Below are positions 54,763-62,660 of a stretch of DNA of 64,000 bases, piece after piece. Below the pieces are notes generated by a model, which worked only from the letters and a program-made list of their open reading frames with translations, had not been told where the DNA came from and did not search any database. The position numbers and the translations under genes are program-made. Numbering within the stretch: position 1 is the first letter of the stretch; each line of letters starts with the position of its first letter. The stretch spans positions 1,135,001-1,199,000 of the forward strand of contig NZ_CP039634.1 in assembly GCF_004923295.1 (NCBI RefSeq), read 5' to 3'. This DNA is from Azospirillum sp. TSH100 (lineage in GTDB: Bacteria > Pseudomonadota > Alphaproteobacteria > Azospirillales > Azospirillaceae).

Positions 54763-56301
54763 TTACAGCATCTGAACGGCGATCACCGCCAGCAGGGCCG
54801 CGATCACCCATAGGGCGGCGCGGTCCGAGCGGCGGCGGGTTTCCCAGCCATTCAGCATCTGGCGGACGGTCTGGGGATGCAGCCGCACGCCGCCTTCCGC
54901 CATGTCGCGGGTCACCCGTTCCGCTTCGCTGACCAGGGCGGGCAGGCGGCGGATGGTGGACAGGATGGCGCCGGCATCGTTGATGAACTGCGCCTCCGGC
55001 CCGCGATTCTCGCGCATCCACTCCTCGATCAGCGGCCGGGCCAGTTCCCACATGTTGATGTTGGGGTTCAGCAGCCGGCCGACGCCCTCCGCCGTCAGCA
55101 TGCTCTTCTGCAGGAGGAGCAGCTGCGGCTGGGTTTCCATCTCGAACTGTTCGGTGACGGCGAACAGCTGGGCCAGCAGCCGGCCGACAGAGATGTCGGC
55201 CAGCGGCTTGTTCTGCAACGGCTCGCCGATGGCGCGGCAGGCCTGGGTGAAGATCTCGATCGACTGGTGGCGCGGAACGTAGCCGGCCTCGAAATGCACG
55301 ATGGCGACGCGGCGGTAATCGCCGGTCAGGAAGCCGATCAGCATGTCGGCGAGGTAATAGCGCGTCTCGCGGTCCAGCCGGCCCATGATGCCGAAATCGA
55401 CCGCGGTGATGGTGCCCTGTTCGTTGATGAACAGGTTGCCGGGATGCAGGTCGGCGTGGAAGAAGCCGTCGCGGAAGACCTGGTTGAAGAAGCTGGCCGA
55501 GGCCATCGCCAGGATCTCGTCGCGGTCGAAACCGGCGGCGGAGATGCGGGCGGGCTCGTCCACCTTGAAACCGCGGATGCGCTCCAGCGTCAGCACCCGG
55601 CCGCCGGTGCGCTCCCAATCGACCTTCGGCACGTTGAAGGTGTCATCGTCCTTGAAGTTCGACGCCAGCTCCGACGCGGCGGCGGCCTCCATCCGCAGAT
55701 CCATCTCCAGCCGCGAGGTGCGGGCGAAGGTGTCGACCACCTCCAGCAGGCGCAGGCGCTTCAGCCGGGGCAGGACCCACTCGGCGAGACCGGCAAGCCG
55801 GTAGAACAGGTCGATATCGCGCTCGAAGGCCTGCTCGATGCCCGGACGCAGCACCTTGACCGCGACCTCCTGCCCGTCGGCGGTCACGGCGAAATGGACC
55901 TGGGCGATGGAGGCGGCGGCGACCGGCTTGTCGTCGAAGCTCTGGAACAGCGCCTGGACCGGCTGGCCGAACTCCGCCTCGATGATGGCGCGGGCCTGAT
56001 GGCCGGGGAAGGGCGGCAGCTTGTCCTGCAACTCTGCCAGATCGACCGCCATCCGCTCGCCCACCAGATCGGAGCGGGTGGAGAGCAGCTGGCCCAGCTT
56101 GATGTAGGTGGGGCCGAGTTCGGCCAGCGCACGGGCCAGCCGTTCGCCCTCGCGGCCGGGCACGTCCTTGCGGGCAACCCGGCGCCACAGCCAGAGCAGG
56201 CCGGGGGCGGTGCCGAGCAGGCTGGTGGGCAGGGCGTCGTGACGGGCGACCGTCCGGCCGATGACGGCCATCCGGATCAGGTTGCGCAGGATGCGGAACA
56301 C
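54763..56301 (-). CDS. ubiB: Ubiquinone biosynthesis protein kinase UbiB
   Basis: 512 residues. The ABC1/ADCK fold signature is GPTYIKLGQLLSTRSDLVGE (KxGQ) and QVHFAVTADGQEVAVKVLRPG with the nucleotide Lys. HADLHPGNLFI is the catalytic loop and VDFGIMGRLD the DFG-like metal site. Two C-terminal membrane helices (ALWVIAALLAVIAVQML) anchor it. It is an ATPase that helps extract ubiquinone intermediates from the membrane. ubiE lies 6 bases upstream on the same strand. Confidence 0.95.
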   Translation of the reverse strand: MFRILRNLIRMAVIGRTVARHDALPTSLLGTAPGLLWLWRRVARKDVPGREGERLARALAELGPTYIKLGQLLSTRSDLVGERMAVDLAELQDKLPPFPGHQARAIIEAEFGQPVQALFQSFDDKPVAAASIAQVHFAVTADGQEVAVKVLRPGIEQAFERDIDLFYRLAGLAEWVLPRLKRLRLLEVVDTFARTSRLEMDLRMEAAAASELASNFKDDDTFNVPKVDWERTGGRVLTLERIRGFKVDEPARISAAGFDRDEILAMASASFFNQVFRDGFFHADLHPGNLFINEQGTITAVDFGIMGRLDRETRYYLADMLIGFLTGDYRRVAIVHFEAGYVPRHQSIEIFTQACRAIGEPLQNKPLADISVGRLLAQLFAVTEQFEMETQPQLLLLQKSMLTAEGVGRLLNPNINMWELARPLIEEWMRENRGPEAQFINDAGAILSTIRRLPALVSEAERVTRDMAEGGVRLHPQTVRQMLNGWETRRRSDRAALWVIAALLAVIAVQML

Positions 56302-56307
56302 GGCAGC

Positions 56308-57084
56308 CTAGATCCGCCAGCCGGAATGGATGGCGGCGATCCCGCCCGACAGGTTGCGCACGCGCACGGCGCCGAAGCCGGCGGCCTCGATCCGCTTCGC
56401 CAGATCGGCCTGCGGCGGGAAGCGGCGGATGCTCTCGGCCAGATAGCGGTAGCTCGCCTCGTCCTTCGCCACCACGCGGCCCATGAAGGGCAGCACCTGG
56501 AAGGAATAGACGTCGTACAGCTCGCGCAGCACCGGCAGCACGACGTGGCTGAATTCCAGGCAGTAGAACTTGCCGCCGGGCTTCAGGACGCGGTGGGCCT
56601 CCTTGATCGCCTCGTCGATGCGGGTGACGTTGCGCAGGCCGAAGGCGATGGTGTAGGCGTCGACCGAGCGCGAGGCGATGGGCAGCCGTTCCGCATCGCC
56701 GACCGTCCATTGCACCCCGGACAGGATGTTGCGGTCGATGGCGCGGTTGCGGCCGACCCGGACCATCGCCTCGGTGATGTCGCAGACCACCGCGGCGCCG
56801 CCGCCCTTCTTCAGGAAGCGGAAGGCGATGTCGCCGGTGCCGCCCGCCACGTCCAGCAGGGTCATGTCCGGCTTGGGCGCCACCAGCTCCATCAGCGTGT
56901 CCTTCCACAGCCGATGGATGCCGCCCGACATCAGGTCGTTCATCAGGTCGTAGTTGGTCGCCACGCTGTCGAAGACGGCGCGGACCAGCCCGGACTTGGC
57001 GGACGGATCGACGGGGGTGAAGCCGAACCAGTTGCCTTCGGCACCGGACGCGGGCTTTTGCGGGTCGGGGATGCGGTCGCTCAT
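56308..57084 (-). CDS. ubiE: Demethylmenaquinone/ubiquinone methyltransferase UbiE
   Basis: 258 residues. The SAM-binding loop is LLDVAGGTGDIAFRFL. YDLMNDLMSGGIHRLWKD, AFGLRNVTRIDEAIKEAHRV and the end LSGGIAAIHSGWRI are UbiE/COQ5 signatures. It methylates carbon 2 of the ubiquinone precursor ring. First gene of ubiE-ubiB. The ATG at 57084 is preferred; one at 57096 is also in frame, and neither has a strong ribosome site. The 496-bp region upstream holds two palindromic elements and the rpmI promoter, but no gene. Confidence 0.95.
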   Translation of the reverse strand: MSDRIPDPQKPASGAEGNWFGFTPVDPSAKSGLVRAVFDSVATNYDLMNDLMSGGIHRLWKDTLMELVAPKPDMTLLDVAGGTGDIAFRFLKKGGGAAVVCDITEAMVRVGRNRAIDRNILSGVQWTVGDAERLPIASRSVDAYTIAFGLRNVTRIDEAIKEAHRVLKPGGKFYCLEFSHVVLPVLRELYDVYSFQVLPFMGRVVAKDEASYRYLAESIRRFPPQADLAKRIEAAGFGAVRVRNLSGGIAAIHSGWRI

Positions 57085-57181
57085 GGCCGGGAACATAGCG
57101 CGGGCAGGGGCCATGCGCCAGCGGGGGCGTGCAGTGCGGAAGGTGCTGCGGCGAATGGCGTAGGGGGCGGTGTTCGGGGGA

Positions 57182-57217
57182 TGGAACGGCGTGAAACAGT
57201 TTTGCGTGTCTGTTCCA
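57182..57217. repeat. 36-bp palindromic element, copy 1
   Basis: Starts TGGAACGGCGTGAAACAG and ends TGTTCCA, a near-perfect outer inverted repeat. It contains two TGrAAC-type half-sites 10 bases apart in direct orientation and one in reverse at the far end. It shares 20 of its first 22 and all of its last 7 bases with copy 2. Confidence 0.85.
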
Positions 57218-57257
57218 TGGGGTGCGGTCGGGCGGTGCGCCGGCGACACGGTGGGGA

Positions 57258-57293
57258 TGGAACAGCATGAAACAGTTTTCGGCCGATGTTCCA
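57258..57293. repeat. 36-bp palindromic element, copy 2
   Basis: Starts TGGAACAGCATGAAACAG and ends TGTTCCA (a perfect 7-bp outer inverted repeat). It has the same 36-bp length and the same layout as copy 1, 76 bp downstream start to start; only the 7 bases between the conserved blocks are unrelated. It lies between ubiE (minus) and rpmI (plus). Confidence 0.85.
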
Positions 57294-57455
57294 ACTGACT
57301 CCCCATCGCATGGATAGGTTCTAAATCCTAGCACGGCAGCGCGTTCACGGCAGGGGGATCGGTAAAACAGGTGCCGCCCGACCTTCGCGGGAATGACGGC
57401 CGAAGAGGGGCCTTGTGTCCGCCGCGTTGCAGATGGCCTTTCCGCCACATCCCCC

Positions 57456-57484
57456 TTGCATCCCGCCGCCCCCGCGCGTATAAG
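57456..57484 (+). promoter_or_regulatory. Sigma-70 promoter of rpmI-rplT
   Basis: TTGCAT (57456-57461), 17 bases, TATAAG (57479-57484). This predicts a leader of about 90 bases before rpmI, within which GGGCATGCCC and flanking complementary pieces could fold, as expected if ribosomal protein L20 controls this operon. Confidence 0.75.
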
Positions 57485-57580
57485 CGCATCCTTCCACGGG
57501 CGGCGAGGCTGGGCCGTAAGGCTCAGGGCATGCCCACCCGTCCGTTGGAATTTCGCCTCATTTCCATCTAGGAAACGAAA

Positions 57581-57781
57581 ATGCCCAAGCTGAAGACGAA
57601 GAGCGGCGCCAAGAAGCGCTTCAAGGTGACCGCCACGGGTAAGGTCCGCGCTCAGGCCGCCTACAAGCGCCACTGCCTGGAACAGAAGTCCCCGAACATG
57701 AAGCGCAACGCGCGCGGCATGATGACCCTGTGCGACTCCAACGCCCGCACGGTGCTGAAGAACTGGCTGCGCAACGCCTGA
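57581..57781 (+). CDS. rpmI: 50S ribosomal protein L35
   Basis: 66 residues, highly basic. [20 protein letters not shown] is the L35 start. It is followed by rplT after 36 bases, the universal rpmI-rplT pair. Its own promoter lies 100 bp upstream; infC, which often precedes it, is not here. Confidence 0.98.
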   Translation: MPKLKTKSGAKKRFKVTATGKVRAQAAYKRHCLEQKSPNMKRNARGMMTLCDSNARTVLKNWLRNA

Positions 57782-57817
57782 TCTCGGCACATCATAGAAT
57801 TCGGAAGGACCTGAACC

Positions 57818-58189
57818 ATGGCTCGTGTTAAGCGCGGCGTCACGACGCACGCCCGTCACCGCAAGATCCTGAAGCTCGCCAAGGGCTACCGGGGTCGCAA
57901 TTCCAAGAATTTCCGCATTGCGATCGAGAAGGTCGAGAAGGCGCTTCGTTACGCCTACCGCGACCGCCGCAATAAGAAGCGCGATTTCCGCGGCCTGTGG
58001 ATCCAGCGCATCAACGCCGGTGTCCGTCAGTACGGCCTGACCTATTCGCGCTTCATCAACGGCATCAAGCTGGCCGGCATCGAAATCGACCGCAAGGTCC
58101 TGTCCGATCTGGCCGCGCGCGAGCCGGAGGCCTTTAAGACCCTGGTGGACAAGGCCCAGGCCGCGCTCGCCTCCAAGGCCGCCGCGTAA
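57818..58189 (+). CDS. rplT: 50S ribosomal protein L20
   Basis: 123 residues. [20 protein letters not shown] and [20 protein letters not shown] are L20 signatures. GGAAGGA lies ahead of the ATG. It helps early assembly of the 50S subunit and in several bacteria represses its own operon. The terminator at 58.25 kb separates it from pheS. Confidence 0.98.
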   Translation: MARVKRGVTTHARHRKILKLAKGYRGRNSKNFRIAIEKVEKALRYAYRDRRNKKRDFRGLWIQRINAGVRQYGLTYSRFINGIKLAGIEIDRKVLSDLAAREPEAFKTLVDKAQAALASKAAA

Positions 58190-58249
58190 CGCGCCTCGCG
58201 TTTCCTCTAAGTCAGGGAACGCTTGCCGTCACGGCGTCAGTTGTAAGAG

Positions 58250-58290
58250 AAGGGAGCCGGGCCGCTGGGCCGGCTCCCTTTTTCTTTTTG
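58250..58290 (+). terminator. Terminator between rplT and pheS
   Basis: An 11-bp stem AAGGGAGCCGG / CCGGCTCCCTT with a 9-base loop, followed by TTTCTTTTTG. pheS begins only 36 bases later, so pheST expression depends on read-through, an attenuator or a promoter hidden here. No Phe-rich leader peptide is visible. Confidence 0.88.
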
Positions 58291-58325
58291 CACCGTTTTC
58301 TTCCCCACGCTTGCCGGGAACCGCC

Positions 58326-59393
58326 ATGCTCGACGCGCTGAAAGACGAACTTCTGTCGCAGGTCAACGCCGCCGCCGACCTCTCGGCGCTGGACGAGGTG
58401 CGGGTCTCCGCGCTCGGCAAGAAGGGGCGCATCACCGGCTTCATGAAGGAGCTGGGGAACCTCACCCCCGACGAGCGCAAGGAGCGCGGCCAGGCGCTGA
58501 ACGCGCTGAAGGACGAGATCGCCGCCGCCATCGACGCGCGCAAGGCCGACCTCGCCGCCGCCCACCTGAAGGCGCGGCTGGAGGCCGAACGGGTCGACGT
58601 GACCCTGCCGGTGCGTCCGGAGACCGAGGGGCGCATCCACCCGATCAGCCAGACGATGGACGAGATGGTCGCCATCTTCGCCGAGATGGGCTTCTCGGTC
58701 GCCGAAGGGCCGGACATCGAGGACGATTTCCACAACTTCACCGCCCTGAACTTCCCGCCCGGCCACCCGGCGCGCGACATGCACGACACCTTCTATCTGC
58801 CCGACGCGGATGAGAAGAAGATGCTGCTGCGCACCCACACCAGCCCGGTGCAGGTCCGCACCATGCTGAACAACAAGCCGCCGATCCGCATCATCGCGCC
58901 GGGGCGGACCTACCGCTCCGACTACGACATGACCCACACCCCGATGTTCCACCAGATCGAGGGGCTGGTCATCGACGAGGCGACCAACATGGGGCACCTG
59001 AAGGGCTGCCTCGTCGAGTTCTGCCGCGCCTTCTTCGATGTGGACGACCTGCCGCTGCGCTTCCGTCCCAGCTTCTTCCCCTTCACCGAACCGTCGGCGG
59101 AGGTCGATATCGGCTGCTCGCGCAAGGGCGGCGAGCTGAAGCTGGGCAATTACGGCGACTGGCTGGAGATCCTCGGCTGCGGCATGGTCCACCCGAACGT
59201 GCTGGAAGCCTGCGGCATCGACAGCACCAAGTATCAGGGCTTCGCCTTCGGCATGGGGGTGGAGCGCGTCGCCATGCTGAAATACGGCATCCCCGACCTG
59301 CGCACCTTCTTCGAAGCCGACCTGCGCTGGCTGAAGCATTACGGCTTCGTGCCCCTCGACATTCCCAACATCGCCCACGGCCTGACGCGCTAA
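58326..59393 (+). CDS. pheS: Phenylalanyl-tRNA synthetase alpha subunit
   Basis: 355 residues. The N-terminal coiled coil contacts tRNA. Class II motif 2 is near [20 protein letters not shown], and motif 3 is [31 protein letters not shown] lines the Phe pocket. The ATG at 58326 fits the family; an ATG five codons upstream is also in frame. pheT follows after 12 bases. Confidence 0.97.
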   Translation: MLDALKDELLSQVNAAADLSALDEVRVSALGKKGRITGFMKELGNLTPDERKERGQALNALKDEIAAAIDARKADLAAAHLKARLEAERVDVTLPVRPETEGRIHPISQTMDEMVAIFAEMGFSVAEGPDIEDDFHNFTALNFPPGHPARDMHDTFYLPDADEKKMLLRTHTSPVQVRTMLNNKPPIRIIAPGRTYRSDYDMTHTPMFHQIEGLVIDEATNMGHLKGCLVEFCRAFFDVDDLPLRFRPSFFPFTEPSAEVDIGCSRKGGELKLGNYGDWLEILGCGMVHPNVLEACGIDSTKYQGFAFGMGVERVAMLKYGIPDLRTFFEADLRWLKHYGFVPLDIPNIAHGLTR

Positions 59394-59405
59394 GGAGCCG
59401 GACCC

Positions 59406-61817
59406 ATGAAGTTCACGCTGTCCTGGCTGAAGGACCATCTGGAGACCGACGCCTCGCTCGACCAGATCACGGAAAAGCTGACCGCCCTCGGGTTGGAGGT
59501 GGAAGGCGTCCATGACCGGTCGAAGGAGCTGGCGCCCTTCCGCGTCGCCCATGTCGTCTCCGCCGAGAAGCACCCGGATGCCGACAAGCTGCGCGTGCTG
59601 ATGGTCGACACCGGCGCCGGTACCCTGCAGGTGGTCTGCGGCGCCCCCAACGCGCGCGCCGGCATGAAGGGCGTCTTCGCGCCGGAGGGGACCTATGTCC
59701 CCGGTTCCGACATCACGCTGAAGAAGGGCGTCATCCGTGGCGTCGAATCCAACGGCATGATGTGCTCCAAGCGCGAGCTGAAGCTGTCGGACGAGCATGA
59801 GGGCATCATCGAGCTGCCGGACGACGCTCCGGTCGGTGCCGCCTTCGCCGACTATGCCGGGCTGAACGACCCGGTCATCGACATCAACCTGACGCCCGAC
59901 CGCGCCGATTGCGCCGGGGTGCGCGGCATCGCCCGCGACCTCGCCGCCGCCGGCATGGGAACGCTGAAGCCGCTGACCGAGGGCCGGCTGAACGCCGCCC
60001 CGGTTCCCGGCTCCTTCAAGAGCCCGATCGGGGTCGAGATCGAAGCGCCGGACGCCTGTCCCTATTATGTCGGCCGCTATTTCCGCGGCGTGAAGAACGG
60101 CCCGTCGCCGCAGTGGCTCCAGGACAAGCTGACCGCCATCGGCCTGCGTCCGATCTCCATCCTGGTCGACATCACCAACTACATCACCTTCGACGTGTCC
60201 CGCCCGCTGCACGCCTTCGATGCCGACAAGGTGACGGGCGGCATCGTGGTCCGGCTGGCGCGCGAGGGCGAAACCCTGCCGGCGCTGAACGGCAAGGAAT
60301 ACCCGCTCGACCCGGCGATGACGGTGATCGCCGACCATGAGCGGGCCGAGGCGCTGGGCGGCATCATCGGCGGCGAGGCGTCCGGCTGTACCGAGGAGAC
60401 CACCAACGTCTTCCTCGAAGCCGCGATTTTCGACACCGTCCGCACCGCGCAGACCGGCCGCCGGCTGGGCGTGGAATCGGACGCCCGCTACCGGCTGGAG
60501 CGTGGCGTCGATCCCGCCGCGGTGGTCGAAGGGATCGAGCGGGCGACCCGTCTGATCCTCGACCTGTGCGGCGGTGAGGTTTCGGAGATCGTGACGGCGG
60601 GGGCCGAGCCGGAGTGGAAGCGCACGCTGACCCTGCGTCCGGGCCGCGTCGCCGCACTCGGCGGTGTCGATCTGCCGCGTGAGCGTCAGGAGCGGATCCT
60701 GACGGATCTCGGCTTCACCCTGGAGGGTGAGGATGCCGAGGGGCGGCTGGTCGTCGGCGTTCCGTCCTGGCGCGCCGACGTCCATGGCGAGGCCGATCTG
60801 GTCGAGGAGGTGCTGCGCGTCCATGGCTTCGACGCCATCCCGGCGACGCCGCTGCCGCGCGAGACGGTGCTGACCCGCCCGGCTCTGACTCTGAAGCAGC
60901 GTCGTGTGGCGCTGGCCAAGCGGACCCTGGCCGCCCGCGGCCTGTCGGAGGCGGTGACCTGGTCCTTCCTGTCCGGCCCGGTCGCCGAACTGTTCGGTGG
61001 CGGCGAGCCCGGCCTGCGGCTGGTCAACCCGATCAGCAGCGACCTGGACGTCATGCGTCCGTCGATCCTGCCCAACCTGATCCAGGCCGCCGGCCGTAAC
61101 GCCGACCGCGGCTATGCCGACGTGCGCCTGTTCGAGGTCGGGGCGGCCTTCCGCAATCCGGCGCCGGACGGGCAGGATACGGTGGCCGCCGGCATCCGCG
61201 CCGGTGCGGCGGTGCCGCGCCACTGGGCGGAGAAGGCGCGCGGCGTCGACGTGTTCGATGCCAAGGCCGACGCGCTGGCGGTGCTGGAGGCGGTCGGCGC
61301 CCCGGCCGGCAACCTCCAGGTCACCACCGATGCGCCGGGCTGGTACCATCCCGGCCGTTCCGGCGTGCTGCGACTCGGCCCCACGGTGATGGCCCGCTTC
61401 GGCGAGATCCACCCGTCGGTGCTGGAAGCCCTGGGCGTCAAGGGCCCGGTCATCGGCTTCGAGGTGATGCTGGACGCCGTGCCGCTGCCCAAGAAGAAGG
61501 GCGGCACCGCCAAGCCGATGGTCCAGCTCTCCGCCTTCCAGCCGGTGGAGCGCGATTTCGCCTTCGTCGTCGACCGCAAGGTGGAGGCCGACAAGATCCT
61601 CCGCGCGGTGAAGGGCGCCGACAAGGCGCTGGTCAAGGACGTCGCAGTGTTCGACGTCTATGAGGGAGCGGGTGTGGGCGACGGGCGCAAGTCGGTCGCC
61701 GTGTCGGTCACCTACCAGCCGACCACCGCAACCCTGACCGATGAGGCGATCGAAGCTGTGGGTCAGAAAATCGTCGCGGCGGTGGTGAAAGCGACCGGAG
61801 GAAATCTTCGGTCCTAA
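59406..61817 (+). CDS. pheT: Phenylalanyl-tRNA synthetase beta subunit
   Basis: 803 residues, full length. It starts MKFTLSWLKDHLETDASLDQ and includes the OB-fold tRNA-binding domain (HVVSAEKHPDADKLRVLMVD), the B3/B4 editing domain, B5, the inactive synthetase-like core, and the C-terminal anticodon-binding FDX-ACB domain (QLSAFQPVERDFAFVVD). AAGGAG precedes the ATG. It forms the alpha2beta2 enzyme with PheS. Confidence 0.97.
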   Translation: MKFTLSWLKDHLETDASLDQITEKLTALGLEVEGVHDRSKELAPFRVAHVVSAEKHPDADKLRVLMVDTGAGTLQVVCGAPNARAGMKGVFAPEGTYVPGSDITLKKGVIRGVESNGMMCSKRELKLSDEHEGIIELPDDAPVGAAFADYAGLNDPVIDINLTPDRADCAGVRGIARDLAAAGMGTLKPLTEGRLNAAPVPGSFKSPIGVEIEAPDACPYYVGRYFRGVKNGPSPQWLQDKLTAIGLRPISILVDITNYITFDVSRPLHAFDADKVTGGIVVRLAREGETLPALNGKEYPLDPAMTVIADHERAEALGGIIGGEASGCTEETTNVFLEAAIFDTVRTAQTGRRLGVESDARYRLERGVDPAAVVEGIERATRLILDLCGGEVSEIVTAGAEPEWKRTLTLRPGRVAALGGVDLPRERQERILTDLGFTLEGEDAEGRLVVGVPSWRADVHGEADLVEEVLRVHGFDAIPATPLPRETVLTRPALTLKQRRVALAKRTLAARGLSEAVTWSFLSGPVAELFGGGEPGLRLVNPISSDLDVMRPSILPNLIQAAGRNADRGYADVRLFEVGAAFRNPAPDGQDTVAAGIRAGAAVPRHWAEKARGVDVFDAKADALAVLEAVGAPAGNLQVTTDAPGWYHPGRSGVLRLGPTVMARFGEIHPSVLEALGVKGPVIGFEVMLDAVPLPKKKGGTAKPMVQLSAFQPVERDFAFVVDRKVEADKILRAVKGADKALVKDVAVFDVYEGAGVGDGRKSVAVSVTYQPTTATLTDEAIEAVGQKIVAAVVKATGGNLRS

Positions 61818-61857
61818 GAAAAACCCTCAAAGGTTGAAAAATACGGTCGTGTATGGG

Positions 61858-61889
61858 AAAGGCCTCCGCTTCGGCGGGGGCCTTTTTTG
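61858..61889 (+). terminator. Terminator after pheT
   Basis: AAAGGCCTCCGC pairs with GCGGGGGCCTTT (one mismatch or wobble) around TTCG, followed by TTTTTTG. The 300 bp after it, up to the response regulator, contains a TGATGAATC direct repeat near 61944-61970 and no gene. Confidence 0.92.
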
Positions 61890-62185
61890 TCTGACCGGAA
61901 GGAGTCACGAAGGGGGCCTTCTTGTCTGCCGATCGCGCAATCATATGATGAATCGCTGATTGATGAATCTGGAGTGCATTCGCTAAGGGAAAACTCTGCG
62001 GCTGTTTGTTGCAATTCAACGTTTGACGCCAGGACGTTGATTTGTGGGAAGATTGGGGCTCAGGATTGTTATCCCTGACAAGCCCACCATGCGTTCGATG
62101 TCACGATTACGGCACAGGCGGTGCTTGCATTGCCTTGGCAAGTCCAATGCCCATCACACGGCAAGCGATGGAACGGGGGGAGTCT

Positions 62186-62599
62186 ATGGTTGATGCGGCG
62201 AACGGTCAGGCAACCAAACAGGAGTCCGTCAGGCCACTGATCCTGGTGGTGGACGACGACCGTTCGATCGTCGAGGGGTTGGCAATTCTGCTGGACGGCT
62301 GGGGGTACGAGGTGGTGAAGGCGCTCAGCGCCGCCGCCCTGGAGGCGCAGCTCGGCGGGTTGGACCGGGTGCCCAACCTGATCATCGCCGACCATTACCT
62401 GCCGGCCGGCCGCACCGGGCGGGAGGTGGTTGAGCGTGTCCGTACGGAAACCGGGCAGCAGATCCCCGCCATCATCCTGACCGGCGACAGCACTTCCGAA
62501 CGCCGGGACGAGGCCGAACTGATGGGCTGCCAGCTTCTGCTGAAGCCGGTGCAGGTCGGACCGCTGCGCGAGGCGGTCGATGCGCTGTGCAGGCGATAA
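62186..62599 (+). CDS. Single-domain response regulator
   Basis: 137 residues, a receiver domain alone. LILVVDDDRSIVEGLAILL has the acidic pocket. The phospho-Asp is in LIIADHYLPAGRTG, and IILTGDST and LLLKPVQV supply the Thr and Lys. It lacks an output domain, so it probably acts as a phosphotransfer or protein-binding switch. The start ATG at 62186 is set by GGGGGGAG 6-13 bases upstream; the frame also runs further 5'. It is convergent with the HD-GYP gene. Confidence 0.9.
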   Translation: MVDAANGQATKQESVRPLILVVDDDRSIVEGLAILLDGWGYEVVKALSAAALEAQLGGLDRVPNLIIADHYLPAGRTGREVVERVRTETGQQIPAIILTGDSTSERRDEAELMGCQLLLKPVQVGPLREAVDALCRR

Positions 62600-62660
62600 G
62601 GGATGCGGCCGGTAGGGTAACGGAAAGGTCGGTGAGGGCCGGGTTGCGGCAACCTCGCCG

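Noticed and set aside
58212-61412. 1066-codon minus-strand frame opposite pheS-pheT
   Set aside because: It is the shadow of two certain genes; long antisense frames are routine at this GC content.
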